From Chloroflexota bacterium (GTDB lineage Bacteria; Chloroflexota; Ktedonobacteria; Ktedonobacterales; Ktedonobacteraceae): DNA of 22,661 nt. This document shows, piece after piece, positions 7,855 to 16,620 of the stretch (its first letter is position 1; each line of letters begins with the position of its first letter). The position numbers were made by a program, and so were the translations under genes. Below the pieces are notes generated by a model. The model did not search any database and was not told where the DNA came from. It saw only the letters and a program-made list of their open reading frames with translations. The stretch spans positions 1 to 22,661 of the forward strand of contig VBHI01000301.1 of assembly GCA_005881495.1 (NCBI GenBank), given 5' to 3'.

Positions 7855-10017
7855 CTATGCACTGGAAGCGAGTGGTAATGTTGCCATTAACTGTCCCTGC
7901 TGGTAAGCGGTCAGGGCTCCTGCTTCCCCGACGACAGGATCAATTTGCCCATCGCCATTCACATCCACTCCATGATAGGCGTCGTCTGCCAGCGTCGTGA
8001 TCTCCTGAATAGATGATAGGTCGGTAGGCCGCACCTGCAGGTGCAGCACATCTTGCTCAATCGTTGTCAACCGCCTGATGATATTCGAGAGGGCCACATC
8101 CATCAGAACTGCGTGCTGGCGCATAACACTCGTTGCATCTTTCTGGCTCAGCGCCAGAGCGGCATGTTCTTCCGCACCAGCTACGTAACCACCTTTGCCC
8201 AGCAAACCGAAACCATCCCCGGTCATGGTCACATTCCGCTGGGCACACTTTGCCGCAAGTGGTTGATAGTACGCGCCTTTTGTGCCGTTAATAATGTCGA
8301 GCATGCTTTGCGTCACACATCCAATGGCGACCGTATCCTTGCTGGCCGTAACACTTTGCAACACTGCAGCCTGGACATCCAGCAGGTGGATTTGCTGCAA
8401 TACCCCGATCAGTATCCCAATCCTGCCAGGCGTCTCGGGATAACCGACGAGCAAATGCTCGATATGCTGAAAGGCGTGGTCAGGGAAAGTGCCGACGAGA
8501 ATCACTTTGCCTGCTGGAGCATTGACCACTCCTTGTTCCTGGGTGATCTCCAGCTTGTCTCCAACTCCGAGGAGATTACTGCTTGTTGCGCTATAAGTTA
8601 AAGACCAGGTTTGATTCTTTCCTGATAGCCTGCCTAAACCCGTAACCGCCTCAGAATAATCGTTGATAATCCAGGCCTCGTAATCATTACCAGCAGGAGC
8701 AGCTTGAAGGTGCTGGATGTCGATATGGAGCGAGTTGGTTTGCCCAACGGGATCATTCTGATTCGTAAAAAACGTTACTTGTCCGCTGGCGCTCGGCATG
8801 GCGCTGCTCTTCTGCGCGAGCAATGTGAACCCGATCGCACCAATGGCAATCACCAGCAGCCCGACCAGTGAAGCAATCAGCAGGGTGCGCTGCCTTTGCT
8901 TGCTCCGAAATCGACGCATTAATGTTGGTCGTGGACTCTCGACCAGGTTCAACGGTTTATCTTCGGAGAAACCATGTAACGAGTGCGGGATTGAGGGCTG
9001 GGACGTCGGACGCGGCGACCCGGTATGGTCGGCTGCTGCCGAACCGTTGCTCCAGGCATGTTCGGTGAACTGCGTGCCTGCCATTGACACTCCTGTGCTA
9101 AAGGGTTGATGGGTTTGCATGCCAGGGGCTTCGGAGACGACAAATGGCAACCGGGTTCTATTCGTTGGGCCCAATGTGCTATGATAGGCATTGGCAAAAG
9201 CACCTGGTTGGTGGTATCGCTGAGCCGGGTTCTTGGACAAAGCACGAGCCAGGATACTGTACAGGCCCGCGGGGAGATCGCTGCGCCACTGAGTCAACGG
9301 AGGGATAGAGGCATACAGGTGCTGCTGGGCAATTTCATCAGGTGTGCTGCCCTCAAACACGGAAGAGCCTGTCAAGAGGTGATAGACTACCGCCCCCAGC
9401 GCGTATACATCGGTAGCGGGACTGGCGGGCTTGCCTAACAGTTGCTCTGGAGCGTTTCCTTCGCTCCACTCAAGGAGCTGTTTCCTGGGCATATCTTGTA
9501 TATTTAGTTCGAGTAGACTCCTCACACCCACGTCGGCCACAACCAGTTGCCCATCGAGCCGGATGAAAATGCTGTCAACCGAAAGGCTGCCATGGATGAC
9601 CGAATGCTCATGAGCGTATTCCAGAGCGGTGGCAATCTGATCCAGGTAGCGGCCAATAGTGAACGCATTCAGCATCCCATTCTTATCGATACGAGAACGT
9701 AGTGAGCGTAGTGGGATGTGAGGTGAGACCAGGTACAGGAGGCCGCGAAAGACGCCAAAGTCAAGGAGGGGGAGAATGTATGGATGCTGCAAGGCGGCAA
9801 TCTGACTGGCCCGGTACTGAAAGTGTTCCAGGTATCCTTCGTGCTCCTTTGGAGTCGCGTACATTGGCTCGTCCAGAAAGCGCACAAGATAGGTGGTCGT
9901 TTCATCAGCGCGTGCAAGATAGGTGGGGCCTATCATGCTCTGTCCAATGAACCTTTCCAGATAATAATTCCCCAGGACTGTTCCGGCCAGCTTGTCATAT
10001 GACGCATTCTTAACCAT
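7855..10017 (-). CDS. Transmembrane kinase-like receptor, probable pseudokinase
   Basis: A 720-residue protein with a PknB-type kinase fold (about 16-280), a Ser/Pro/His-rich linker, one membrane segment (about 376-399) after a basic stretch, and an extracytoplasmic domain of about 320 residues. Fold landmarks are present (NAPEQLLG, TDVYALGAVVYHLLTG, then an Arg near PAQRYHQ), but catalytic residues are not: the VAIK Lys is Arg (R46), HRDLKPxN reads HGSLSVDS (142-149), losing the catalytic Asp, Lys and Asn, and DFG is DVG (162-164). It is therefore probably a signalling scaffold or sensor. The outer domain begins with a stretch resembling the C-terminal domain of RskA-type anti-sigma factors (about 415-520, by eye). 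It ends near a DxNxDG calcium-loop-like motif (about 685-693). ATG 10017 is chosen over an in-frame TTG at 10041 because AGGGGT lies 9 bases upstream of it. Confidence 0.83.
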   Translation of the reverse strand: MVKNASYDKLAGTVLGNYYLERFIGQSMIGPTYLARADETTTYLVRFLDEPMYATPKEHEGYLEHFQYRASQIAALQHPYILPLLDFGVFRGLLYLVSPHIPLRSLRSRIDKNGMLNAFTIGRYLDQIATALEYAHEHSVIHGSLSVDSIFIRLDGQLVVADVGVRSLLELNIQDMPRKQLLEWSEGNAPEQLLGKPASPATDVYALGAVVYHLLTGSSVFEGSTPDEIAQQHLYASIPPLTQWRSDLPAGLYSILARALSKNPAQRYHQPGAFANAYHSTLGPTNRTRLPFVVSEAPGMQTHQPFSTGVSMAGTQFTEHAWSNGSAAADHTGSPRPTSQPSIPHSLHGFSEDKPLNLVESPRPTLMRRFRSKQRQRTLLIASLVGLLVIAIGAIGFTLLAQKSSAMPSASGQVTFFTNQNDPVGQTNSLHIDIQHLQAAPAGNDYEAWIINDYSEAVTGLGRLSGKNQTWSLTYSATSSNLLGVGDKLEITQEQGVVNAPAGKVILVGTFPDHAFQHIEHLLVGYPETPGRIGILIGVLQQIHLLDVQAAVLQSVTASKDTVAIGCVTQSMLDIINGTKGAYYQPLAAKCAQRNVTMTGDGFGLLGKGGYVAGAEEHAALALSQKDATSVMRQHAVLMDVALSNIIRRLTTIEQDVLHLQVRPTDLSSIQEITTLADDAYHGVDVNGDGQIDPVVGEAGALTAYQQGQLMATLPLASSA

Positions 10018-10059
10018 TGACTTATTACCCCTACTAGTCAACCGATGGCAACCTATGTA

Positions 10060-10087
10060 TTAATACGCATATGGGAGACTCACGTAA
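10060..10087 (-). promoter_or_regulatory. Candidate promoter of the kinase-like gene
   Basis: On the minus strand TTACGT and TATTAA are 16 bases apart, with the -10 about 43 bases from the ATG. The match to consensus is partial. Confidence 0.35.
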
Positions 10088-10140
10088 CGGGACTAGCACT
10101 TGTTTATAAATAAATGGTACACCCAATACCTTGAAAAAAC

Positions 10141-10914
10141 TTACCGTGCTAACTCTCTCAGGTCAAATACGGGACCATCGCGACAGACCAGCTTCGTACC
10201 GGAATATGTATCGACGCTACAGGTTAGACAGGCGCCGCTGGCACAAACAAGGGGATGCAGCATAAGCCCTTGCGCAAATTGCCTCCCACGCATACGCTCA
10301 AATGAGGAATACAACAAAGTGGCCGTTTCACGCGAAACACTGCAACAGACGGCGTCGGCCCATGGCAGGTAATTCCCCAGGACGCTGACTATATCTCCTT
10401 GTTGCCCAAGGCTGCCATCGGACGTGATGATGTGATACTCGACCTCGGGCGGCAGCAAGGCCGGTGGGTAAACGTCCGCTGCTTTGGAGAAGTGGGCAAT
10501 GAGCGTCACCGCCAGTTCTTGTTCAAGAGCCTGTTGTGCCAGCAATGTTACACCTACGATCAAACCTCCTGCACTAACAAGCAAGAGGTTTCTGGCTGTC
10601 GAGCGCACTTCCCAGCCGTGTCCCATCGGTCCCAGGATATCGAGCGTTGCCCCCGCGCGTTGTTGTGCCAGCCAGGACGTTCCGCGCCCGTGTACATGTA
10701 TCAAAAGCGTACACAGCCCCTGTGCTTGCTGCACCGAATGTATGAAGAGGGGGCGGCGCAGCAGTGGATCAGTTGCTGAAGGATGGCAACAGCGCACCAT
10801 ACAATACTGGCCAGGCTGTACGGTACTGGCCAGGGATGGAACATGCATTTCGATCAGATGCACTCCTGAGCGAATTTCGCTATTCCTGGTTATTGTCGCG
10901 GTATACAAGCGCAT
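10141..10914 (-). CDS. PyrK-like FAD/2Fe-2S electron transfer subunit
   Basis: A 257-residue protein of the dihydroorotate dehydrogenase electron-transfer (PyrK) family. It has an N-terminal FAD-binding barrel with LRRPLFIHS (the RPxS flavin motif), a central NAD-binding domain (LLLVSAGGLIVG) and a C-terminal 2Fe-2S cluster site with Cys at 224, 229, 232 and 244, followed by RDGPVFDL as in PyrK. In known systems PyrK passes electrons between NAD and the FMN protein PyrD. No pyrD is present here. The gene is the last of the amino acid transporter operon, and its ATG overlaps the ATPase stop (TAATG), so the two are translationally coupled. It may serve a PyrD encoded elsewhere or another oxidoreductase. 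The family is secure; the partner is unknown. Confidence 0.82.
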   Translation of the reverse strand: MRLYTATITRNSEIRSGVHLIEMHVPSLASTVQPGQYCMVRCCHPSATDPLLRRPLFIHSVQQAQGLCTLLIHVHGRGTSWLAQQRAGATLDILGPMGHGWEVRSTARNLLLVSAGGLIVGVTLLAQQALEQELAVTLIAHFSKAADVYPPALLPPEVEYHIITSDGSLGQQGDIVSVLGNYLPWADAVCCSVSRETATLLYSSFERMRGRQFAQGLMLHPLVCASGACLTCSVDTYSGTKLVCRDGPVFDLRELAR

Positions 10915-11717
10915 TAGTTTTGCTCAGGCTTACGTATCATGCCTAAAAAGTTGCGTGTGCGCTCATGCTGTGGATTATCAAAAATTTGCTCAGGTGTCCC
11001 TTCCTCCACGATAACAGCCTTATCCATAAAAACCACATCGCTGGCCACATCACGGGCAAAACCCATCTCGTGCGTGACAACCACCATTGTCATACCTTCC
11101 AGGGCAAGCTGTTTCATAACTTTGAGCACTTCACCGACAAGCTCAGGATCAAGGGCAGAAGTGGCTTCGTCAAAAAGCATCAGTTTGGGATTCATAGCCA
11201 GGGCGCGGGCAATGGCAACGCGCTGCTGCTGACCGCCAGAGAGTTTGTGGGGAAAGACATCCGCTTTCTCCTCGAGACCCACTTTGGCGAGCAAACCCCG
11301 AGCACGTTCGATCACCTCGTTCCTTGGTTCATGCAGGACATGAATGGGAGCTTCGATGACGTTTTCTAGCGCAGTCATATGCGGAAAGAGGTTGAAGCGC
11401 TGGAACACAAAACCGACCTGAGAACGGATACGGGCAATGTTGGCCTCGCGGTCCTCAACCAACTTCCCACTTTTCTCGCGGTAGCCCACCAATTCACCCT
11501 CAATATAGATACGTCCGCCATCGATCTTCTCCAGGTGATTGATACAGCGCAGCAAGGTAGTTTTTCCAGAGCCACTGGGCCCGATGACTACGACGACCTG
11601 GCCGCGATTCACGGTGAGATCAACGCCATTCAGAACGGTGAGATTGCCAAAGCGTTTGACCACCTTCTCCGCACGTACTATCTCCCTACCGCCATTTTGT
11701 TGCTGTTGTACACTCAT
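10914..11717 (-). CDS. Polar amino acid ABC transporter ATPase (GlnQ/ArtP-like)
   Basis: The nucleotide-binding subunit of a type I importer, 267 residues. Walker A is GPSGSGKTT (about 46-54), the Q-loop lies in [20 protein letters not shown], the signature is LSGGQQQR, Walker B is [14 protein letters not shown] and the switch His lies in VVVTHEMGF. The [12 protein letters not shown] stretch and the [11 protein letters not shown] block are typical of the glutamine/histidine/arginine group. It works with the permease encoded 22 bases upstream and the lipoprotein at the head of the operon. A GAGGAAA site precedes its ATG. Its stop overlaps the start of the PyrK-like gene. Confidence 0.93.
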   Translation of the reverse strand: MSVQQQQNGGREIVRAEKVVKRFGNLTVLNGVDLTVNRGQVVVVIGPSGSGKTTLLRCINHLEKIDGGRIYIEGELVGYREKSGKLVEDREANIARIRSQVGFVFQRFNLFPHMTALENVIEAPIHVLHEPRNEVIERARGLLAKVGLEEKADVFPHKLSGGQQQRVAIARALAMNPKLMLFDEATSALDPELVGEVLKVMKQLALEGMTMVVVTHEMGFARDVASDVVFMDKAVIVEEGTPEQIFDNPQHERTRNFLGMIRKPEQN

Positions 11718-11739
11718 AATTGTTTTTCCTCATTTCTCA

Positions 11740-12519
11740 CTAGCGCCCACCAGCCAGTGTACCGCCGTCGCCAGCGCGAGGTGAACCAAAGCCCAACATA
11801 CGTGCCGCCCAGCCCTTCTGGACAAGATCGGTTTTCAACGTGCGATTGGGGTCCAGGCGGTTCTCTATCCAGTTCTGGATGTAACCCCAGCCAGTGGTGA
11901 GAAGCAGGTACCAAACGGTGGCGACTATCAGGAGTTCAAAGATGACAAAGTTTTGCGAGCCATAGACTTCGGCGGTACCGGTGAGTTCGAGTAGGCCAAT
12001 AACGGAGGCAATGGAGGTGGTTTTGAGCATGTTATTAAATTCGTTGCCCAGCGGAGGGATAATCACACGAGCGGCCTGGGGCAGTACAACGCGCCGCATG
12101 GCCAGGGCATAACGCATCCCTAATGATTTGGCGGCTTCCATTTGCCCGACGTCCACAGAGGTAATACCGGCGCGTACAATTTCCGACATGTACGCGCCTT
12201 CATTGAGAGAGAAGGCGACGAGGACGCAGGCCCAACTGGGCAGCAGGAAATCGGGATTATTGATGATTCTTGGCAACCCGTCCCAGAGCAGGAGAACCTG
12301 TACGAGAAGTGGGCTACCGCGGAAGAACCAGACGAAGGCGCGCGCAGGCAGGGACAGGTAGGGATAACGCGACATGCGCATTAAGGCGAGAAAAAGGCCG
12401 ATGATGACACCGCTAATCTGGGCGACAACAGAGATCCAGAGCGTGGTCCAGGCGGCCAAGAGGAAGAGGTGGTTCGGGTCGTTGAAGAGAAAGTGCCAGA
12501 CAGTACTCCATTGAAACAC
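11740..12519 (-). CDS. Polar amino acid ABC transporter permease (HisM/GlnP-like)
   Basis: The membrane subunit of the importer, 259 residues, with several hydrophobic segments. The first follows a short N-terminal segment, and the last (IFELLIVATVWYLLLTTGWGY) is near residue 200. The cytoplasmic coupling motif EAAKSLGMRYALAMRRVVLP matches the family EAA loop that docks on the ATPase. RGSPLLVQVLLLWDGLP is the usual early loop of the HisM/GlnM type. Only one permease gene is present, so the channel is probably a homodimer. Translation starts at GTG 12519 behind AAGGAGGG (12526-12533). The C-terminal tail, past residue 235, is polar and Gly-rich and not part of the conserved fold. Confidence 0.92.
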   Translation of the reverse strand: MFQWSTVWHFLFNDPNHLFLLAAWTTLWISVVAQISGVIIGLFLALMRMSRYPYLSLPARAFVWFFRGSPLLVQVLLLWDGLPRIINNPDFLLPSWACVLVAFSLNEGAYMSEIVRAGITSVDVGQMEAAKSLGMRYALAMRRVVLPQAARVIIPPLGNEFNNMLKTTSIASVIGLLELTGTAEVYGSQNFVIFELLIVATVWYLLLTTGWGYIQNWIENRLDPNRTLKTDLVQKGWAARMLGFGSPRAGDGGTLAGGR

Positions 12520-12547
12520 GGCAGGCCCTCCTTAATAAGCTGTTCCA

Positions 12548-12588
12548 AGTTTCCCCTACTTTTGGCTAGCGAAAGAGTAAGGGAAACT
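12548..12588 (-). terminator. Intercistronic hairpin between lipoprotein and permease genes
   Basis: An imperfect inverted repeat (arms 12548-12563 and 12572-12588, one mismatch and one bulge) without a U-tract follows the lipoprotein gene. Such hairpins often stabilise the upstream message or partly stop transcription, giving more binding protein than permease. Here that role is inferred. Confidence 0.45.
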
Positions 12589-12615
12589 CGAAACTCGAAA
12601 CGTGAAAGTAACTGC

Positions 12616-13515
12616 TCAGGCGAAGTTTGTGCGTCGATCAACCATGGCGATCGCCTCGTTCGTCAAGCCCCATTTATCGATGAGCTGTTTATAGGTACCA
12701 TCAGCCTTCAACTTGTCAAAGGCCGCTTTCACTGCGTTAAACATAGGGGCATCATTCTTGCGAATGACGATGCCTTCCAGGCCCGCGTTGATAACAGAAC
12801 CACCAACGGCAAATTGACCAGGGTGCTGCTTGTTGTAGTAGTCTGTTACAGGCGAATCTTGATAAGTAGCCACGACACGCTGATTGGCAAGCAATTGTAT
12901 GACAGCCGTTTGATCTTGTAAAACGACCATTTTGATTTCGGGCTTACCCGCTGTTTTACAGGCATTGCTGGCGGTTTGTAAGTCCGCCTGCTCAATGGTG
13001 CCCGTCTGAACGCCAACACTTTGTCCACAGAGGTCAGAAAGACCTTTAATATTCTTCGGATTGCCCACTTGTACTAAAAGTGACTCACCGGCATTGAAGT
13101 ATGGCACGAAATCAACCTTCTTCTGGCGATCTGGAGTAACGCTGACGGCGGAGATCACGACATCGAAGCGCTTGTTGTTCAGGTCATCGATGATGGTATC
13201 AAATTTTGTGGTGACAACATTCGCTTGTAAGCCCATGTTCTTCGCTATGGCCGTGATGAGGTCTACATCAAAACCGACGGCTTTATTGGTGGCGGTGTCG
13301 ATAGATTCCTGTGGAGGATATGTTGTATCACTGCCAACGGTTAAAACTCCTGGCACCTTCAGATCAGGCGTTGGCGCCCCACCAGGTGTCGTTGTTGTTG
13401 TCGTTGTCGTTGTGGAACCACAAGCGGCAAGCAAGAGTGTGAGCACTAAAAGCGTACCTACAAGCAGCAGGCCTATCGGTGTACGTTGTCCCGGTTTTTT
13501 CGTAGTAGATATCAC
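12616..13515 (-). CDS. Amino acid ABC transporter substrate-binding lipoprotein (SBP family 3)
   Basis: The extracytoplasmic solute receptor of the operon, 299 residues from GTG 13515. The signal peptide is basic then hydrophobic and ends in the lipobox LLAAC (Cys32), so the protein is anchored by lipid. It is followed by a run of nine Thr and a Pro/Gly linker. The mature part shows family 3 features: LTVGSDTTYPP, VGFDVDLITAIAKNMG, FDVVISAVSVTPDRQKKVDF and a hinge near VGVQTGTIEQ. This family binds polar amino acids; the exact ligand cannot be read from sequence. GTG 13515 is preferred over an in-frame start at 13548 because AAGGAGG (13524-13530) lies 8 bases before it. Confidence 0.92.
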   Translation of the reverse strand: MISTTKKPGQRTPIGLLLVGTLLVLTLLLAACGSTTTTTTTTTPGGAPTPDLKVPGVLTVGSDTTYPPQESIDTATNKAVGFDVDLITAIAKNMGLQANVVTTKFDTIIDDLNNKRFDVVISAVSVTPDRQKKVDFVPYFNAGESLLVQVGNPKNIKGLSDLCGQSVGVQTGTIEQADLQTASNACKTAGKPEIKMVVLQDQTAVIQLLANQRVVATYQDSPVTDYYNKQHPGQFAVGGSVINAGLEGIVIRKNDAPMFNAVKAAFDKLKADGTYKQLIDKWGLTNEAIAMVDRRTNFA

Positions 13516-13523
13516 GTGGTTAA

Positions 13524-13530
13524 CCTCCTT
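13524..13530 (-). promoter_or_regulatory. Ribosome binding site that decides the GTG start at 13515
   Basis: AAGGAGG on the minus strand, 8 bases before GTG. It lies inside the longer open frame that begins at 13548, showing that the extra 11 codons are leader. Confidence 0.7.
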
Positions 13531-13687
13531 TGGGAAATAAAGAAACACATTATCTGTAAAGGATTAAGAGTAGTGTAGCATAGCACCGATAGTAAGGTAC
13601 AGAGCAAAGCCAGCTATCTTTCTCCTCTATGTAAATACGTCGCTTACGATATTTGTATCACCAAAGCAAAAACATGTATAGCCCTAT

Positions 13688-13707
13688 TTATCACAAGTCT
13701 GTGACAA
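13688..13707. promoter_or_regulatory. Dyad TTATCACA-N4-TGTGACAA, possible operator
   Basis: Eight-base arms match at 7 of 8 positions around AGTC. It lies in the divergent control region, about 35 bases upstream of the -35 of the debranching enzyme promoter and about 170 bases from the transporter start. The regulator is unknown; the half-site order is opposite to that of CRP sites. Confidence 0.35.
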
Positions 13708-13742
13708 TGCGTAAAATGCCGATGGGAAACACTGATTTTTCT

Positions 13743-13771
13743 CTGACGTTATGTTACACTAACTATATACA
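13743..13771 (+). promoter_or_regulatory. Candidate promoter of the debranching enzyme gene
   Basis: CTGACG and TATACA are 17 bases apart, placing the transcript start near 13778, just before the tandem leader elements. This gives a leader of about 265 bases. Confidence 0.45.
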
Positions 13772-13797
13772 ATGGGAGTGATAGAACTTCTGCGGGT

Positions 13798-13886
13798 TCA
13801 GGTGGAAGGGAGAGGGATTTGGGGACACCGCCAGCTTCACCAGGGAGCTTGCTCTCTGCATCCCCTTTTTTACAGAACGATGGAAC
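13798..13886 (+). ncRNA. Leader RNA element, copy 1 (terminator-like)
   Basis: This is the first of two diverged tandem copies. Nested arms can pair: GGAAGG near 13804 with the CCCTTTT side of the U-tract near 13863-13870, and GAGAG (13810-13814) with CTCTC (13852-13856). A run of six T follows. The unit ends in GATGGAAC (13879-13886). A related GATAGAAC lies just before it at 13780-13787. No known riboswitch family is recognised. Confidence 0.45.
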
Positions 13887-13896
13887 GTATGCAAGA

Positions 13897-13982
13897 TCAG
13901 GAAGTGATGTGGGAGCGGGGAGACATCCCAGCCCTGTCAGGGGGCCAGCTCCTTACAACTTCCTTTTAGAGAATGATGGAAC
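13897..13982 (+). ncRNA. Leader RNA element, copy 2 (terminator-like)
   Basis: The second copy aligns with the first at roughly two thirds of positions, keeps its order of parts and ends in GATGGAAC (13975-13982). GGAAGT (13900-13905) pairs perfectly with ACTTCC (13958-13963), which is followed by TTTT. Inside, GGAGC (13912-13916) pairs with GCTCC (13948-13952). The pairing partners differ in sequence from copy 1 yet still pair, which argues for RNA structure. A further hairpin, CTTCC-GTGG-GGAAG (13982-13995), offers competing partners. Confidence 0.45.
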
Positions 13983-14045
13983 TTCCGTGGGGAAGGGTTA
14001 TTATTATACAAGAGATGCCCTCATAAGAGGGGCGGGAGGTGAATT

Positions 14046-16571
14046 ATGCCCATCGAATTTGATCGCAGCACCTGCTGTAATTTAAATGAAACCATTTCGC
14101 GTGAATGGCTCATAACAAACGGACTGGGAGGCTATGCAGCAGGGACAGTGGCGGGCATACTAACCCGCATGCAGCATGGCTTGCTTGTAACATCGTCACA
14201 AGATACTGCGCAGCTTTTGTTAGCAAAAATTGATGAAGAGTTAGTCTTTGACGAGCGCAAGTACTACCTGGGTTCCAATGAGTACCGGGATGGGACACTC
14301 AACCCCGCCGGCTTTGGTCATCTTGAAACTTTCCGTCTCGAAGAAGGGTTTCCCGTCTTTACGTACCATCTTGGAGGCATCGATGGGATCGTGCTTGAAA
14401 AGCGGATCTGGATGCCCCGTGGTTATAATACAACATACATTCAATATCGCCTCCTGAGCGCAAATGAAGCAGGCAATACAAACGGCAATCGAAATTGGAG
14501 TAGATACAGAGGGGAACATCTCGCCAGAGAGTCCGGGCGAGATGTAGGAAATGCAGCGTACCCGGAGGCTGCACAGCCAATCCTTTCGTTGACGCTGCTA
14601 CCGTTTTCCGCGTATCGTCGATATAATCAACCACAATATGGCAACAATGACTGGCATTTCCAGGTACAGTTACACAGTAATGCCGAACATCGACTCACTG
14701 GGGAGCTCTATCAAGTAGAAGACGAAGAGGAAAACTACTTGCCGCTGCCAAAAGGCGTGACAGGTTGTACGATTCGCGCCTGGGATGGCGCCTCTCCCTA
14801 CTCCATTTTTGCTGTGGGGCATCCAGACAGCCAGGTGAGGTTTATTCCCACTGGCGTCTGGTACTGGCATTTCTTGCGCCGGCACGACCAGGCGGCTCAT
14901 CGTCCTGCAATCGATGATCTCTATCTTCCAGGAGTATTTAAGGCAAAACTCTGGCCTGGCGAAAACTCGGTACTCACTATTATCGCCAGCGCCGAAGAGT
15001 TATCATCACTAACGTTTAATCCTGACCAGCTTAAACACTCCTGCACGCGCAGTATAGCAGAGCAGCAGCAACTTGCGAGCAGCATATTGCAACCTCAACG
15101 CTACTTTGGAGAAGGTGGAGAAACAACCCATTACCCACAGATACTCTCTCTGCCACCGGATCACGATTCAACCATTGACAGCGAAGAATATCTACGCCTA
15201 CTGATCCAGGCGGCAGATCGTTTCCTGGTACGCCGCGTGTTACCGCGTAGCGAGCAAGCGAATAGAGGATCCTTTTTCTATCTGTCATATGAGACGGTGC
15301 CGGTCATCCTTGCCGACTACTTTGGCCAGAGAGACAGCACACGAGAAGCATTGATTGCCCTTCCAGGATTGACCCTTACGACGGGCCGTTTTGAGGAAGC
15401 ACGAGATATATTGCGTAATTACGCACGTTACTTTAAGCAGGGTATGTTACCGGATCGCCTGCCTTCAGCGGAGCGACCCCTGGAGGATCGTGATTACGGA
15501 AGCGTCGATACCACTCTCTGGTTTTTCTATGCTCTCGATCACTATGTGCGAGCTACCCATGACTTTCAACTCCTCGAGGAACTGTATCAACGGCTCGCTG
15601 AGAGCATCAACTGGTACGTCAACGGGACTTATAATGCAACCCAGGTGGATGCTACCGATGGACTATTGAGGTCAGCAGGGAAATCGCTCACATGGATGAA
15701 TACTTCTGCTGATGGACAGGCAAGGATAACCCGCACCGGCAAGCTTGTTGAGGTGAATGCTCTCTGGTACCATGCTCTCTCACTCATGCATGAGTGGTCT
15801 CTGCAACAACAGCAAAAGGGCAGTAACGGCAACCAATCGCCCTCGTTCTATCAAAAACAGGCCGCGTACTGTAAAGAACATTTTCAACAGCGCTTCTGGT
15901 ACGCCGACGGGGACTATCTCTATGATGTCATCGATGGACCCGGAGGAGATGATTGCTCTCTCCGACCAAATCAACTGTTGGCCCTGTCGTTGCGCCATCC
16001 TGTGCTGGATGATGAGCGCCGGCTTGCTGTCTTTGAGCGTGTAACATTGCAACTTTTGACACCGCCTGGTCTGCTTACTCTCGCTCCACAGAGGAAAGAA
16101 GCGCCCGAGAGACACGAAGAAAAGGATGAAAAACATGACCGGTCAATAGAGCAAGCTATTATACAACCCTGGCTCATCGGTCCTTACATCGATGCGCTGT
16201 TTGCATTACAGGATTCTTGTCCAGCGACAACACGAATAACAAGCGTGGGCAGGCACCAGGATGATTCGTGGCAAAAAAATCTCGCCTTACTGGTGCCATT
16301 CCGTAAAGAGTTCAGCCGGGGGTTGCTGGGAATGATCGGCGAGCACCCCGTTGGCGATGCATTAGAACAGAGAGAGCACAAAATTGCTTCTGTGCTCAGT
16401 ATCGCTGAACTCCTGCGAGTTTATGATCTTTTTGTCCAAAAGCAAACCAACCAGCTTTCTGTGAGGTTAAGAAGCGACACGGTAACGACCGACATAATTT
16501 CGAGAACAAGGATGCAGAGTGGCAGCACTTCTCAGATAAATGCCACGAGGCAAGGGCTGAAGGGAAGCTAA
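14046..16571 (+). CDS. Glycogen debranching enzyme (amylo-alpha-1,6-glucosidase family)
   Basis: An 841-residue protein. The N-terminal domain opens with ISREWLITNGLGGYAAGT and ILTRMQHGLLV, the hallmark of bacterial and archaeal GDE N-terminal domains. The C-terminal half is an alpha/alpha-barrel glycosidase with the conserved block RDYGSVDTTLWFFYALDHYV, VEVNALWYHALSLM, the segment LRPNQLLALSL and a late IEQAIIQPWLIGPYIDALF. The family removes alpha-1,6-linked glucose from limit dextrins during glycogen breakdown in the cytosol. A Glu/Lys/His-rich insertion near 690-705 and a polar tail after about 805 fall outside the fold. The start is set by GGGAGGTGA, 6 bases before ATG. The gene stands alone, divergent from the transporter, behind a leader with two terminator-like units, which suggests control by attenuation. 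Confidence 0.9.
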   Translation: MPIEFDRSTCCNLNETISREWLITNGLGGYAAGTVAGILTRMQHGLLVTSSQDTAQLLLAKIDEELVFDERKYYLGSNEYRDGTLNPAGFGHLETFRLEEGFPVFTYHLGGIDGIVLEKRIWMPRGYNTTYIQYRLLSANEAGNTNGNRNWSRYRGEHLARESGRDVGNAAYPEAAQPILSLTLLPFSAYRRYNQPQYGNNDWHFQVQLHSNAEHRLTGELYQVEDEEENYLPLPKGVTGCTIRAWDGASPYSIFAVGHPDSQVRFIPTGVWYWHFLRRHDQAAHRPAIDDLYLPGVFKAKLWPGENSVLTIIASAEELSSLTFNPDQLKHSCTRSIAEQQQLASSILQPQRYFGEGGETTHYPQILSLPPDHDSTIDSEEYLRLLIQAADRFLVRRVLPRSEQANRGSFFYLSYETVPVILADYFGQRDSTREALIALPGLTLTTGRFEEARDILRNYARYFKQGMLPDRLPSAERPLEDRDYGSVDTTLWFFYALDHYVRATHDFQLLEELYQRLAESINWYVNGTYNATQVDATDGLLRSAGKSLTWMNTSADGQARITRTGKLVEVNALWYHALSLMHEWSLQQQQKGSNGNQSPSFYQKQAAYCKEHFQQRFWYADGDYLYDVIDGPGGDDCSLRPNQLLALSLRHPVLDDERRLAVFERVTLQLLTPPGLLTLAPQRKEAPERHEEKDEKHDRSIEQAIIQPWLIGPYIDALFALQDSCPATTRITSVGRHQDDSWQKNLALLVPFRKEFSRGLLGMIGEHPVGDALEQREHKIASVLSIAELLRVYDLFVQKQTNQLSVRLRSDTVTTDIISRTRMQSGSTSQINATRQGLKGS

Positions 16572-16620
16572 TCTGCTTTATAACAAAATATTATGTTGAC
16601 TTCTACACATTTTTCCACCG

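Noticed and set aside
13780..13995. T-box riboswitch
   Set aside because: TGGAAC followed by CCGTGG looks slightly like a T-box, but each unit is too short for a stem I with specifier loop and the downstream gene is not an amino acid gene.
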